A stretch of DNA of 16,463 nucleotides from NCBI GenBank assembly GCA_902465265.1, contig CABQMF010000045.1, positions 1 through 16,463 on the forward strand, read 5' to 3'. Positions within the stretch are counted from its first letter, which is position 1. The number at the start of each line of letters is the position of its first letter. The notes beneath the pieces were generated by a model. It saw only the letters and a list, made by a program, of their open reading frames with translations, made no database searches and was not told the origin of the DNA. A program made the translations under genes and the position numbers. Below, piece by piece: positions 1 to 6,993 of the stretch. The DNA comes from an uncultured Collinsella sp. GTDB taxonomy: Bacteria > Actinomycetota > Coriobacteriia > Coriobacteriales > Coriobacteriaceae.

Positions 1-8
1 AGGGCTCC

Positions 9-36
9 GGATGGGGCAGCTAAAAAAGCCCCGTCC
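9..36. repeat. Hairpin upstream of selC
   Basis: Arms at 9-17 and 28-36 can form nine pairs (one G-U) around an A-rich loop. No T-run follows on either strand, so it is not a convincing terminator. It may be the tail of a transcript entering from the left. The nonamer GGGCTCCGG at 2-10 recurs at 90-98 inside the tRNA-Sec D arm, probably by chance. Confidence 0.3.
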
Positions 37-58
37 CAAAAAGACTACCCTGCTAGTT

Positions 59-67
59 TGGTAAAAT
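59..67 (+). promoter_or_regulatory. Extended -10 promoter element of selC
   Basis: TGGTAAAAT fits the extended -10 pattern TGnTAnnnT. It ends 12 bases before the mature tRNA 5' end, so transcription would start within a few bases of the tRNA. No convincing -35 hexamer is seen 16-18 bases upstream. Confidence 0.5.
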
Positions 68-79
68 ACCGGCGCACTT

Positions 80-176
80 GGGAACGGATGGGCTCCGGTG
101 GGCTCCGCGGTCCTCAAAACCGTTGCGAGGCGTGCAAAACGTCTTGGATGTGTTCGATTCACATACGTTCCCGCCA
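80..176 (+). tRNA. selC: tRNA-Sec (UCA), selenocysteine tRNA
   Basis: This gene encodes the tRNA that carries serine, later converted to selenocysteine, to in-frame UGA codons through SelB. The fold was read by eye. Acceptor strands are 80-87 and 165-172: seven pairs, with the eighth position G87/A165 unpaired. The D stem is six pairs (90-95 with 100-105, two G-U) with a four-base loop. The anticodon stem is 107-111/119-123 and the seven-base loop carries TCA at 114-116. The long variable arm pairs 127-133 with 139-145. The T arm is 148-152/160-164 with loop TTCGATT. G173 is the discriminator and CCA (174-176) is encoded. The extended D stem, long variable arm, UCA anticodon and G discriminator are hallmarks of bacterial tRNA-Sec. 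A suppressor-like or ordinary tRNA-Ser is less likely because of the D stem. selA, selB and selD are not in the window. Confidence 0.93.
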
Positions 177-184
177 TACGTTAC

Positions 185-240
185 CAGCGCTTTTGTGCTC
201 GCGGTCTTGCTGCGTGCCGCAAAGGCGCTGTTTTGTTTTT
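185..240 (+). terminator. Rho-independent terminator of selC
   Basis: An 11-pair stem (185-195 with 220-230, one G-U) encloses a 24-base loop that can itself fold (GCGG 201-204 with CCGC 217-220). It is followed directly by TTTTGTTTTT at 231-240. It starts nine bases after the encoded CCA and should end the selC transcript. Confidence 0.8.
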
Positions 241-292
241 GCACGAGCTTTTCGTAGCGCCGTTATTTCGGCGGCGGTATTTAGCTTCGTGC
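241..292 (+). other. Two-level hairpin in the mobA leader
   Basis: GCACGAGCT at 241-249 pairs with AGCTTCGTGC at 283-292, leaving one bulged base. An inner stem CGCCG/CGGCG (258-262 with 269-273) closes on loop TTATTT. No T-run follows, so it does not look like a terminator. A TATTTA sequence at 278-283 could be a weak -10 for mobA. No known riboswitch class was recognised. Confidence 0.35.
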
Positions 293-330
293 ACCGGGTT
301 TTGAGCATGCCGATGGGGGTGGTTTGCCGT

Positions 331-963
331 ATGACTACCGTAAGACGGGCCGATCTTTCTTGTGTCGTCCAGGCGGGCGGGTTGTCGTCGCGCATGGGCT
401 GCGATAAGGCACGTATGGCGTTTTGCGGCGAGCCGCTCATCGAGCGCGTGCTGGGCCGGCTGGCGCCAGTTGCCGGCGAGTTGGTCGTGACGACGTCGCG
501 TCCCAGCGAGCTTGCCTATCTTGAGGAGCGTGCGTTTGGCGGCCTGATGCCGCGAATAGTGCCGGACCTTGAGGGGCCGGCGGGCGCCATGCGCGGCATC
601 GCGAGTTCGCTGACTGCGGCCCGGCTGCCGCTCGCGGCGATCGTCGCCTGTGATATGCCGTTCGTCTCACCAGAATTGATCGGCGCGCTTGCCGATCGTG
701 TTGAGGCCGAGGCGCTCGACGTGTGCGTGCCGCGCGAGAAGCGGGGGATTGAGCCGCTGTGCGCCGTGTGGCGCCGTCAGACTTGCGCGCCGGTTGCCCG
801 TGAGTTGCTCGACCAGGACCGCCAACGCATCCGCTGTTTGATCGACCAGGTCCATGCCGGCTATCTGGATGAGCCCCAGATTGTCGAGGTTGCCGGCTCC
901 ACGCTCTGCTTCGAAAACGTCAATACACCCGAGGAGTTTGCGGCAGCCGAGCTGCTCGCCTAG
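331..963 (+). CDS. mobA: Molybdenum cofactor guanylyltransferase MobA-like protein
   Basis: This is a predicted cytoplasmic nucleotidyltransferase of 210 residues that attaches a nucleotide (GMP in classical MobA) to molybdopterin, the last step of dinucleotide cofactor synthesis. Visible signatures are the NTP-binding motif AGGLSSRMGCDK at residues 15-26, the metal-binding Asp in DMPF (residue 108), EPLCAVW, and NVNTPEEF near the C-terminus. All are typical of the MobA family and the length is usual. The reading frame is open to the left edge of the window, but anything upstream would run through selC and its terminator. I chose ATG 331, preceded by GGGGGT at a ten-base spacing; ATGs at 307 and 313 are alternatives. 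It sits three bases before the next ORF and probably shares its transcript. The close relative MocA (cytidylyl transfer) is an alternative, but the AGG...RMGxDK form favours MobA. Confidence 0.87.
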   Translation: MTTVRRADLSCVVQAGGLSSRMGCDKARMAFCGEPLIERVLGRLAPVAGELVVTTSRPSELAYLEERAFGGLMPRIVPDLEGPAGAMRGIASSLTAARLPLAAIVACDMPFVSPELIGALADRVEAEALDVCVPREKRGIEPLCAVWRRQTCAPVARELLDQDRQRIRCLIDQVHAGYLDEPQIVEVAGSTLCFENVNTPEEFAAAELLA

Positions 964-978
964 ACGATGGGAGATGCC

Positions 979-1374
979 ATGCCTCACGATATCTGTCCCG
1001 ACACCGGAGAACCCTGCACTTGCGATGGGTCCGAGCCTTGTACTTGCGGCTGCGGTGGCTGTGGACATACTGCGGAAGAGGAAGCGGCCGCCGCGGCGTA
1101 TCGTGAGGCACACCGCGAAGGCCCGTCCGGTGATGCTCTCGACCACGAACGCAAGATTATCGTTTCGTTCGATAGCACCTTCGATGTGATGGAATGCGAG
1201 CAACTGTGCCTTGCCGCCGGTGTGCCCGGGCGCATCATGCCTCTGCCTGGCTCCATCACCGCCGGCTGCGGGCTGTGCTGGGCCATGCCGTTCTCCGGCG
1301 ATGCCCTCGCCGCCTTCCGTGCCGCGACCGAAGGCCGTATAACCCCTGCCGACTACCATCAGCTCGTCCTCTAA
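979..1374 (+). CDS. DUF3343 (putative Se/S carrier-like) protein with Cys-rich N-terminus
   Basis: A small protein of 131 residues. Residues about 57-131 resemble the DUF3343 family (Pfam name: putative Se/S carrier protein-like): a beta-strand start (KIIVSFDST), a helix with Cys73 and Cys77, then PLPGSITAGCGLCW with a CxxC at 97-100. The N-terminal 30 residues are extraordinary, with seven cysteines between residues 6 and 28 and an EPCTC motif at both 11-15 and 19-23. They look like a metal- or chalcogen-binding tail. From comparative genomics this family is tied to selenium use and Mo hydroxylases; the exact chemistry is unproven. ATG 979 has GGGAG at a five-base spacing; the in-frame ATG at 967 has no clear ribosome site. 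It follows mobA almost directly, which fits a joint role in Mo/Se enzyme maturation. Confidence 0.78.
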   Translation: MPHDICPDTGEPCTCDGSEPCTCGCGGCGHTAEEEAAAAAYREAHREGPSGDALDHERKIIVSFDSTFDVMECEQLCLAAGVPGRIMPLPGSITAGCGLCWAMPFSGDALAAFRAATEGRITPADYHQLVL

Positions 1375-1380
1375 CCACCA

Positions 1381-1419
1381 AAACCACCACAAAGGTGCCT
1401 GTCCCCTTTGTGGTGGTTT
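1381..1419. repeat. Perfect 15-bp hairpin, REP-like or terminator
   Basis: Bases 1381-1395 are exactly complementary to 1405-1419, with loop TGCCTGTCC. It lies seven bases after the DUF3343 stop. It could end the mobA transcript, but only a short T stretch follows, inside and just after the arm. The GGTGCCTGTCCC core resembles dispersed palindromes I recall from many bacterial genomes, so a repeated extragenic palindrome is equally possible. Confidence 0.6.
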
Positions 1420-1552
1420 GGAACATGTGGACGAAACAGGTTTGAAACACGGGTTTTGCATGTCAGGCACTCAAAAACGCCTCTACCTGCATCGTAATCA
1501 AAACGAAACATCTGCTCGTCGGCTTATGCGAAACTTTCCCGCAACAGTGCGA

Positions 1553-1558
1553 TATTAT
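1553..1558 (+). promoter_or_regulatory. Candidate -10 box for gdhA
   Basis: TATTAT is close to the sigma-70 consensus and lies 73 bases before the gdhA start. The surrounding stretch is the most AT-rich part of the 256-base gap between DUF3343 and gdhA. No good -35 hexamer is seen at 16-18 bases. Confidence 0.3.
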
Positions 1559-1630
1559 CCATACTCGATAAAGTTCGCGGCGCATAGGGTGCCGCGACCA
1601 ACATTTTCGTTTCCCATCATTGGAGGAAGC

Positions 1631-2986
1631 ATGAGCTACACGCAGAAAGTTCTCGAAGAGCTCAAGGCCCGCTATCCCGAGCAGCCTGAGTTCATCCAGG
1701 CCGCGACCGAGATCCTCGGCACCATTCAGCCGGCTCTCGACGCCCACCCCGAGTACGAGGAGGCCGCCCTGCTGGAGCGCCTCGTCGAGCCCGAGCGCAT
1801 CGTCATGTTCCGTGTTCCCTGGGTCGACGACCAGGGCAAGGTTCAGGTCAACCGCGGCTACCGCGTCGAGTTCAACTCTGCCATTGGACCCTACAAGGGC
1901 GGCCTGCGCTTTAACCCGACGGTCACCCTGGGCATGCTCAAGTTCCTGGGTCTGGAGCAGATCCTCAAGAACAGCCTGACCACCCTTCCCATGGGCGGCG
2001 GCAAGGGCGGCTCCGACTTTGACCCCAAGGGCAAGTCCAACAACGAGATCATGCACTTCTGCCAGTCCTTCATGACCGAGCTCTATCGCCACATTGGCCC
2101 CAACACCGACGTTCCCGCCGGTGACCTGGGCGTTGGCGGCCGCGAGGTTGCCTACCTGTTCGGTCAGTACAAGCGCCTGACCAACGAGTGGACCGGCGTC
2201 CTCACCGGCAAGGGCCTCTCCTTTGGCGGCTCGCTCGCCCGTACCGAGGCCACCGGCTACGGCCTGGTTTACTTTGTGGACGAGTACCTCAAGAGCCGCG
2301 GCGAGTCCTTCGAGGGCAAGAACGTCGTCGTTCACGGCTCCGGTAACGTCGCCATCTACGCGGTCCAGAAGGTCGCCCAGCTCGGCGGCAAGGTGCTGGC
2401 CTGCTCCGACACCCACGGCTGGGTCGAGGATCCCGACGGCATCGACTACACCGTGCTCGAGCATGTCTACAACAAGAAGCGCTCCGGCCACGACAAGGGT
2501 GTCACGCTCGCCATGTACGTTGACGAGAAGCCCAACGCCGTGTGGCACGAGGGCGACGGCCGCGGCGTGTGGCAGCTTCCCTGCGACATCGCGCTGCCCT
2601 GCGCTCGCGAGAACACGCTGCTTCTCGAGGACGCTCAGGCGCTCGTTGCCAACGGCTGCAAGGTGGTCGGCGAGGGCGCGAACATGCCCACGACCATCGA
2701 GGCCACGAACTACTTCCAGGAGAACGGCGTCGCCTTCATGCCCGGTAAGGCTGCTAACGCCGGTGGCGTGCTCGTGTCCGGCCTTGAGATGAGCCAGAAC
2801 GCTGAGCACCTGTCCTGGACCTTCGAGGAGGTCGACGGCAAGCTCGAGCAGCTCATGCGCGGCATGTTCCACAACGTGGACGACACCGCCAAGGAGTATG
2901 GCCAGGAGGGCAACTTTGTCATGGGCGCCAACATCGCCGGCTTCCTGAAGGTCGCCGACGCCATGCTCGCCCAGGGCGTCTGCTAA
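1631..2986 (+). CDS. gdhA: NADP-type glutamate dehydrogenase
   Basis: This enzyme interconverts 2-oxoglutarate plus ammonia and glutamate using a nicotinamide cofactor, in the cytoplasm, joining nitrogen assimilation to carbon metabolism. The 451-residue length matches the small hexameric class. Family signatures seen are the substrate segment KGGLRF (residues 89-94), the catalytic Lys125 in PMGGGKGG, PAGDLGVGGRE, and the nucleotide-binding GSGNV at 236-240. Cofactor preference (NADP versus NAD) cannot be settled by eye; similarity to the E. coli GdhA type suggests NADP. The frame is open further upstream, but ATG 1631 has a GGAGG site four bases before it and gives the normal N-terminus. A strong terminator follows, so it appears monocistronic. 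Codons are very strongly C-ending, as expected for a highly expressed gene. Confidence 0.96.
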   Translation: MSYTQKVLEELKARYPEQPEFIQAATEILGTIQPALDAHPEYEEAALLERLVEPERIVMFRVPWVDDQGKVQVNRGYRVEFNSAIGPYKGGLRFNPTVTLGMLKFLGLEQILKNSLTTLPMGGGKGGSDFDPKGKSNNEIMHFCQSFMTELYRHIGPNTDVPAGDLGVGGREVAYLFGQYKRLTNEWTGVLTGKGLSFGGSLARTEATGYGLVYFVDEYLKSRGESFEGKNVVVHGSGNVAIYAVQKVAQLGGKVLACSDTHGWVEDPDGIDYTVLEHVYNKKRSGHDKGVTLAMYVDEKPNAVWHEGDGRGVWQLPCDIALPCARENTLLLEDAQALVANGCKVVGEGANMPTTIEATNYFQENGVAFMPGKAANAGGVLVSGLEMSQNAEHLSWTFEEVDGKLEQLMRGMFHNVDDTAKEYGQEGNFVMGANIAGFLKVADAMLAQGVC

Positions 2987-3012
2987 ATCTTCGCTCGATA
3001 TAGCATATGATG

Positions 3013-3045
3013 AGGCTCCCAGCTATCCGGCTGGGAGCCTTTTTC
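3013..3045 (+). terminator. Rho-independent terminator of gdhA
   Basis: An 11-bp perfect stem (3013-3023 with 3030-3040) with loop TATCCG is followed by a T-run ending at 3044. It begins 26 bases after the gdhA stop codon and separates gdhA from the Mo hydroxylase operon. Confidence 0.9.
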
Positions 3046-3074
3046 TATGGTGACGATGGCGGCGGCCCCTCGTT

Positions 3075-3083
3075 TGGTACACT
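3075..3083 (+). promoter_or_regulatory. Extended -10 promoter of the Mo hydroxylase operon
   Basis: TGGTACACT fits TGnTAnnnT. It lies 24 bases before the first possible start codon (3108) and 36 before the preferred one (3120). No -35 box is evident. Confidence 0.4.
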
Positions 3084-3119
3084 TAAAAGTACTGGACAAG
3101 TGAAGAGATGGGGGAGAAC

Positions 3120-4022
3120 GTGCTCAAGTTCGGTACCTACGTCCGTGTTGGAAACGCGGCCGAAGCCTATGAGCTCTTGCAGAAAAACCGCAACAACAAG
3201 ATTGTGGGCGGCGGCATCTGGATGCGCCTGGGTTCGCGTCGTGTGGCGACGGCGATTGACCTTTCGGCCTGCGGACTCGATCAGATCGAGGAGACCGAGA
3301 CCGAGTTTCGCATCGGTGCCATGTGTACCCTGCGCCAGCTCGAGCGCCATGCCGGGCTCAACGCGCTTGTCAACAATGTCTTTGAGTTCGCCGTCCACGA
3401 TATCGTCGGCGTTCAGCTGCGCAACACCGCCACGGTGGGCGGCAGCATTTACGGTCGCTTTGGTTTCTCGGACGTGCTCTCCGCGTTCCTGGCGCTCGAT
3501 TCGTATGTTGAGCTGACGGGCGCCGGCCGCGTACCGCTCGCCGAGTTCGTTGACATGGGCTACGTGCGCGATGTAATCGAGCGCGTCGTGGTCGTCAAGC
3601 ACGATTACCGCGCAAGCTATGAGGCCGTGCGCAAGGCCGCGACTGACTTCCCCTCCTTAAACGTCACCGCCGCCTGGTGGGACAACAGCTGGCATGTCAC
3701 CGTGGGTGCCCGTCCGCTGCGCGCGACCCTGCTGCAGGGCGCGGCGTGCAGCCTGGTGAACGAGCAGCCTTCCGAGGACGAGCTGCGTGCCCTGGCCGCG
3801 TCCGTACGCGCGCTGAGCTACGGCACCAACCTGTGGGGCTCGGCCGACTACCGCCGTCGCATCTCGGCGCCGCTTGCCGTGCAGGCCGTGCGCCGCGCCG
3901 CCGGCATCGAGCTTTCGGCCGCGCTTGCCCGCGAGCTCGAGACCGTGCAGATCCCTAAGTTCGCCACGGACGAGTATTCCTGCCGCCGCGTGCCCGGCGT
4001 CGATTCTAGCGAGGTGCGCTAA
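3120..4022 (+). CDS. Mo hydroxylase FAD-binding subunit (XdhB/YgfM-like)
   Basis: This is the predicted flavin subunit of a xanthine-dehydrogenase-family enzyme, passing electrons from the Fe-S clusters to the final acceptor. The 300-residue protein has the FAD-binding fold of molybdopterin dehydrogenases. The glycine loop KIVGGGIWMRLG lies near residues 27-38. QLRNTATVGGS at 99-109 and the FLALD segment match the second FAD contact region. A smaller C-terminal half fits the CO-dehydrogenase flavoprotein C domain. No cysteine clusters are seen, as expected. Start choice: GTG 3120 has a G-rich site (3110-3116) in front and gives the usual family N-terminus (MLKFGTYV); ATG 3108 is in frame but has little ribosome site. 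Its stop overlaps the next gene's ATG by one base, implying translational coupling in one operon. Confidence 0.85.
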   Translation: MLKFGTYVRVGNAAEAYELLQKNRNNKIVGGGIWMRLGSRRVATAIDLSACGLDQIEETETEFRIGAMCTLRQLERHAGLNALVNNVFEFAVHDIVGVQLRNTATVGGSIYGRFGFSDVLSAFLALDSYVELTGAGRVPLAEFVDMGYVRDVIERVVVVKHDYRASYEAVRKAATDFPSLNVTAAWWDNSWHVTVGARPLRATLLQGAACSLVNEQPSEDELRALAASVRALSYGTNLWGSADYRRRISAPLAVQAVRRAAGIELSAALARELETVQIPKFATDEYSCRRVPGVDSSEVR

Positions 4023-6853
4023 TGGCTGCCAAACTCATCGATCTTTCCTTTACGCTCAACGGCCGCAAGGTCAAGGTTCAGATTGCCCCCGACACCATGC
4101 TCTTTGCGCTGCTGCGTGAGCAGGGTTGCGCGTCGGTGCGCTGTGCCTGCGAAACCACCAACTGCGGCCTGTGCACGGTGTGGCTCGACGGCGACCCGGT
4201 TCTGAGCTGCTCGGTTTCCGCCGCCCGTGTTGAGGGACACACCATCACTACGCTTGAGGGCCTCAAGGCCGAGTCCGAGGCACTGGCCCGCGCAATGGCT
4301 GCCGAAGGTGCCGAGCAGTGCGGTTTTTGCGCCCCCGGCCTCATCATGAACGTGCTGGCGCTCGCCCGCGCCGCCAAGGAGGACCCGAGCCTCGTCGCCA
4401 CGCGCGAGGAGCTCTCGCGCCAGCTCGCCGGCAACCTCTGCCGTTGCAGCGGCTACGAGAGCCAGCTGCGCGCCATCGTCCGCTTCCTCAACGAGTCGGG
4501 CGTGCAGGTGGGCTTCGAGATGCCCGAGCTGCCCGTCAACGACACGAGCTCCGACGGCGTCTCCTACAAGCAAATCACCCACAAGCAGCCCAAGAAGGAT
4601 TCGAAGGCCCTGCTCGAGGGCCGTCCCGTCTACACGGGCGATATGGTGCCCGCCGGCGCGCTCATCGTCAAACTCAAGCGCAGCCCCTATGCCCGCGCCA
4701 AGATTCGCTCCATCGACACCTCGCGCGCGTTGAAGGTGCCCGGTGTCGTGGGTGTCTACACCTACGAGGACGTGCCCAAGCGCCGCTTTACCATCGCCGG
4801 CCAGAGCTATCCGCAGCCGAGTCCCTACGACCGCCTGATCCTCGAGAACCTCGTGCGCTACCAAAACGAGGAGGTGGCGATCGTCGCCGCCGAGACCGAG
4901 GAGGCCGCCGACAAGGCACTCAAGCTCATCAAGGTCGACTATGAGGTGCTCGAGCCGCTGCTCGACTTTACCAAGGCGCTCGATAATGACATCGTGGTCC
5001 ACCCCGAGGGCGACGTGACCTTTATGTTCCCACAGGGCGGCGATGTTCCGCGCAACCTGGTGTGCAGCGGTACCAGCGATTATGGCGATCTGGACGAGGC
5101 CTTCGCCCAGAGCGACATCGTCTTTGAGCGCACTTACACCAGCCAGGCCACGCAGACCGCGCCCATGGAGACCTTCCGTGCCTTTGCGACGACCGACGCG
5201 TTCGGCCGCATCTCGGTGACCACCTCTACGCAGGTGCCCTTCCACGTGCGCCGCATGGTCGCGCAGTCGCTCGACATTCCGCAGTCGCAGGTGCAAGTTA
5301 TTAAGCCGCGTATCGGTGGTGGCTTTGGCTCCAAGCAGACGGGCTGCTGCGAGATCTTCGTGGCGTTCGTGACCCAGCAGACCGGCCGTCCGAGCTATTG
5401 CTGCTACACCCGCGAGGAGACCATCACTGCGGGCAATTCGCGTCACCAGATGCAGATGACCGTCAAGCTGGGCGCCATGAACGACGGCACCATCACGGCT
5501 ATCGACCTGCATACGCTGTCCAACGCCGGCGCGTACGGCGAGCATGCCACCACGACGATCGGCCTATCGGGCCACAAGAGCCTGCCCATCTACAACCACG
5601 TGAAGGCAAGCCGTTTTAGCTGGGACGCTGTCTACACCAACACCAACCGCGGCGGCGCGTATCGCGGCTACGGTGCCACCCAGGGCCAGTTTGCCGTGGA
5701 GAGCGCCGTCAACGAGCTCGCCGACATGCTGCACATGGATCCCGCCGACCTGCGCCTTAAGAACATTGTGCGCGAGGGCGAGGTCATGCCGCAGTACTAC
5801 AACGAGAAGCTCAACGCTTGCGCGCTCGACCGCTGCCTGCTGCGTGCGATGGACATGATCGGTTGGCGCGACAAGCCGCTGGCCGTGGACCTGGGCGACC
5901 GCGTGCGTGCCCTGGGCTGTGCGCTCACCATGCAGGGCTCGGGCATTTCCAACGTGGATATCGCCGGCATCGACATGCGCCTGGAAGAGGACGGCTTCAT
6001 TACCATCGGCACCGGCGCCACCGATAACGGCATGGGCGTCGACACGATTCTGGCGCAGATTGCCGCCGAGGAGCTGGGCGTTGAGAGCTCGCTGATTGTG
6101 GTGCGCGGCGTGGACACCGACGTGTCGCCGTTCGATGCCGGCTCGTACGCGAGCTCGGGCACGTTCGTGACGGGTCTGGCAGCCAAGAACGCCGCGACGG
6201 AGCTGCGTGAGAAGATCTGCGGCAAGGCCGCCCAGATGTGGGACGTGGACGCCGCCGATGTGGTCTTTGATGGTCAGTACGTGCGCCTGTCCGACGAGCG
6301 TGCCGCGCGCGAGCAGAACCGCTACCTCACGCTGCGCGACTTTGCCAACCTGTGCGTCAAGAACATCGCGGGCGGCGACGCGCTCACCTCGCATGCTTCT
6401 GCCTGCCTGCCCGTTTCGCCCCCGCCGTTTATGGCCGGCATTGCCGAGGTCGAGGTCGACAAGGCCACCGGCAAGGTGACCGTGGTGGACTACGCGGCGG
6501 CCGTGGACTGCGGCACCGTGATTAACGAGGCACTTGCGCGCGTCCAGGCCGAGGGCGGCATTGCCCAGGGTATCGGCCACGCGCTCTACGAGATCGTCGA
6601 GCACGATGAGCGCGGCCGCCTGCGCACCGGCAACTTTATGAGCTACAAGTTGCCCACGCGCCTGGATATCGGCAGCATTCGCGTGGCCTTTGAGCCGAGC
6701 TACGAGCCGACGGGCCCGTTTGGCGCCAAGTCGATCGGCGAGGTCGTCATCAACACGCCGCTCGCCGCCGTGGCCTCGGCCGTCGCACACGCCACCGGCC
6801 ACCAGGTGCGCTCGCTGCCGATCACGCCTGAGAAGGCCCTGCTGGGGGAGTAG
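4022..6853 (+). CDS. Mo hydroxylase fused [2Fe-2S]/molybdopterin-binding subunit (XdhD-like)
   Basis: The catalytic and electron-transfer subunit of a molybdenum hydroxylase, 943 residues, predicted cytoplasmic. A plant-type [2Fe-2S] domain (1-80) carries Cys43, 48, 51 and 63. A second [2Fe-2S] domain has Cys100, Cys103, Cys140 and Cys142 (GNLCRCSGY). After a linker come the aldehyde oxidase/xanthine dehydrogenase domains from about residue 195. Molybdopterin contacts are GGGFGSKQ at 432-439 and GGAYRGYG at 544-551. The catalytic base is Glu907 in GAKSIGE. The fused order and length match E. coli XdhD/YgfN (956 residues) and the 'probable selenate reductase Mo subunit' or Se-dependent XDH group, rather than split XdhABC. 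The position of the purine-orienting Glu of bovine xanthine oxidase is Gln439 here, while the nearby Arg (548) is kept, so the substrate is open: a purine, another heterocycle or an aldehyde. It starts at ATG 4022, overlapping the FAD gene. Confidence 0.93.
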   Translation: MAAKLIDLSFTLNGRKVKVQIAPDTMLFALLREQGCASVRCACETTNCGLCTVWLDGDPVLSCSVSAARVEGHTITTLEGLKAESEALARAMAAEGAEQCGFCAPGLIMNVLALARAAKEDPSLVATREELSRQLAGNLCRCSGYESQLRAIVRFLNESGVQVGFEMPELPVNDTSSDGVSYKQITHKQPKKDSKALLEGRPVYTGDMVPAGALIVKLKRSPYARAKIRSIDTSRALKVPGVVGVYTYEDVPKRRFTIAGQSYPQPSPYDRLILENLVRYQNEEVAIVAAETEEAADKALKLIKVDYEVLEPLLDFTKALDNDIVVHPEGDVTFMFPQGGDVPRNLVCSGTSDYGDLDEAFAQSDIVFERTYTSQATQTAPMETFRAFATTDAFGRISVTTSTQVPFHVRRMVAQSLDIPQSQVQVIKPRIGGGFGSKQTGCCEIFVAFVTQQTGRPSYCCYTREETITAGNSRHQMQMTVKLGAMNDGTITAIDLHTLSNAGAYGEHATTTIGLSGHKSLPIYNHVKASRFSWDAVYTNTNRGGAYRGYGATQGQFAVESAVNELADMLHMDPADLRLKNIVREGEVMPQYYNEKLNACALDRCLLRAMDMIGWRDKPLAVDLGDRVRALGCALTMQGSGISNVDIAGIDMRLEEDGFITIGTGATDNGMGVDTILAQIAAEELGVESSLIVVRGVDTDVSPFDAGSYASSGTFVTGLAAKNAATELREKICGKAAQMWDVDAADVVFDGQYVRLSDERAAREQNRYLTLRDFANLCVKNIAGGDALTSHASACLPVSPPPFMAGIAEVEVDKATGKVTVVDYAAAVDCGTVINEALARVQAEGGIAQGIGHALYEIVEHDERGRLRTGNFMSYKLPTRLDIGSIRVAFEPSYEPTGPFGAKSIGEVVINTPLAAVASAVAHATGHQVRSLPITPEKALLGE

Positions 6854-6882
6854 CGGGTCAGCGAACAAGTCGTAATGGGCGT

Positions 6883-6907
6883 GGTGGGGCAACTCGTCCC
6901 GCCTTTT
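6883..6907 (+). terminator. Terminator of the Mo hydroxylase operon
   Basis: An eight-pair stem (6883-6890 with 6896-6903, two G-U) with loop AACTC is followed by TTTT at 6904-6907. It begins 30 bases after the stop codon of the large subunit. Confidence 0.65.
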
Positions 6908-6965
6908 GCACTCGTGGTGAGGTCGTGAGCTTGTAAAAGGTGTGCGTGCGCTTACCGTTCGTATC

Positions 6966-6974
6966 TGCTATCAT
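6966..6974 (+). promoter_or_regulatory. Extended -10 promoter of tRNA-Leu
   Basis: TGCTATCAT fits TGnTAnnnT and ends 19 bases before the mature tRNA. No clear -35 hexamer is visible. Confidence 0.5.
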
Positions 6975-6993
6975 TCCTAGTCTGTGCGCTCAT

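Noticed and set aside
1..57. C-terminal end of an upstream protein
   Set aside because: Short frames ending at TAA 21-23 or 62-64 are possible, but too little sequence is present to support a gene.
58..330. N-terminal extension of mobA upstream of ATG 331
   Set aside because: The extension would translate the tRNA-Sec gene and its terminator, and has no MobA-family similarity. MobA signatures begin right after residue 331's ATG.
1463..2872. Long minus-strand reading frame opposite gdhA (469 aa)
   Set aside because: It is an antisense shadow caused by C-ending codons in gdhA. It is rich in Leu, Val, Gly and Ala without motifs. The same applies to long antisense frames at 667-1470, 4019-5545, 5564-6892, 7136-8494, 8519-9472 and 9216-10115.
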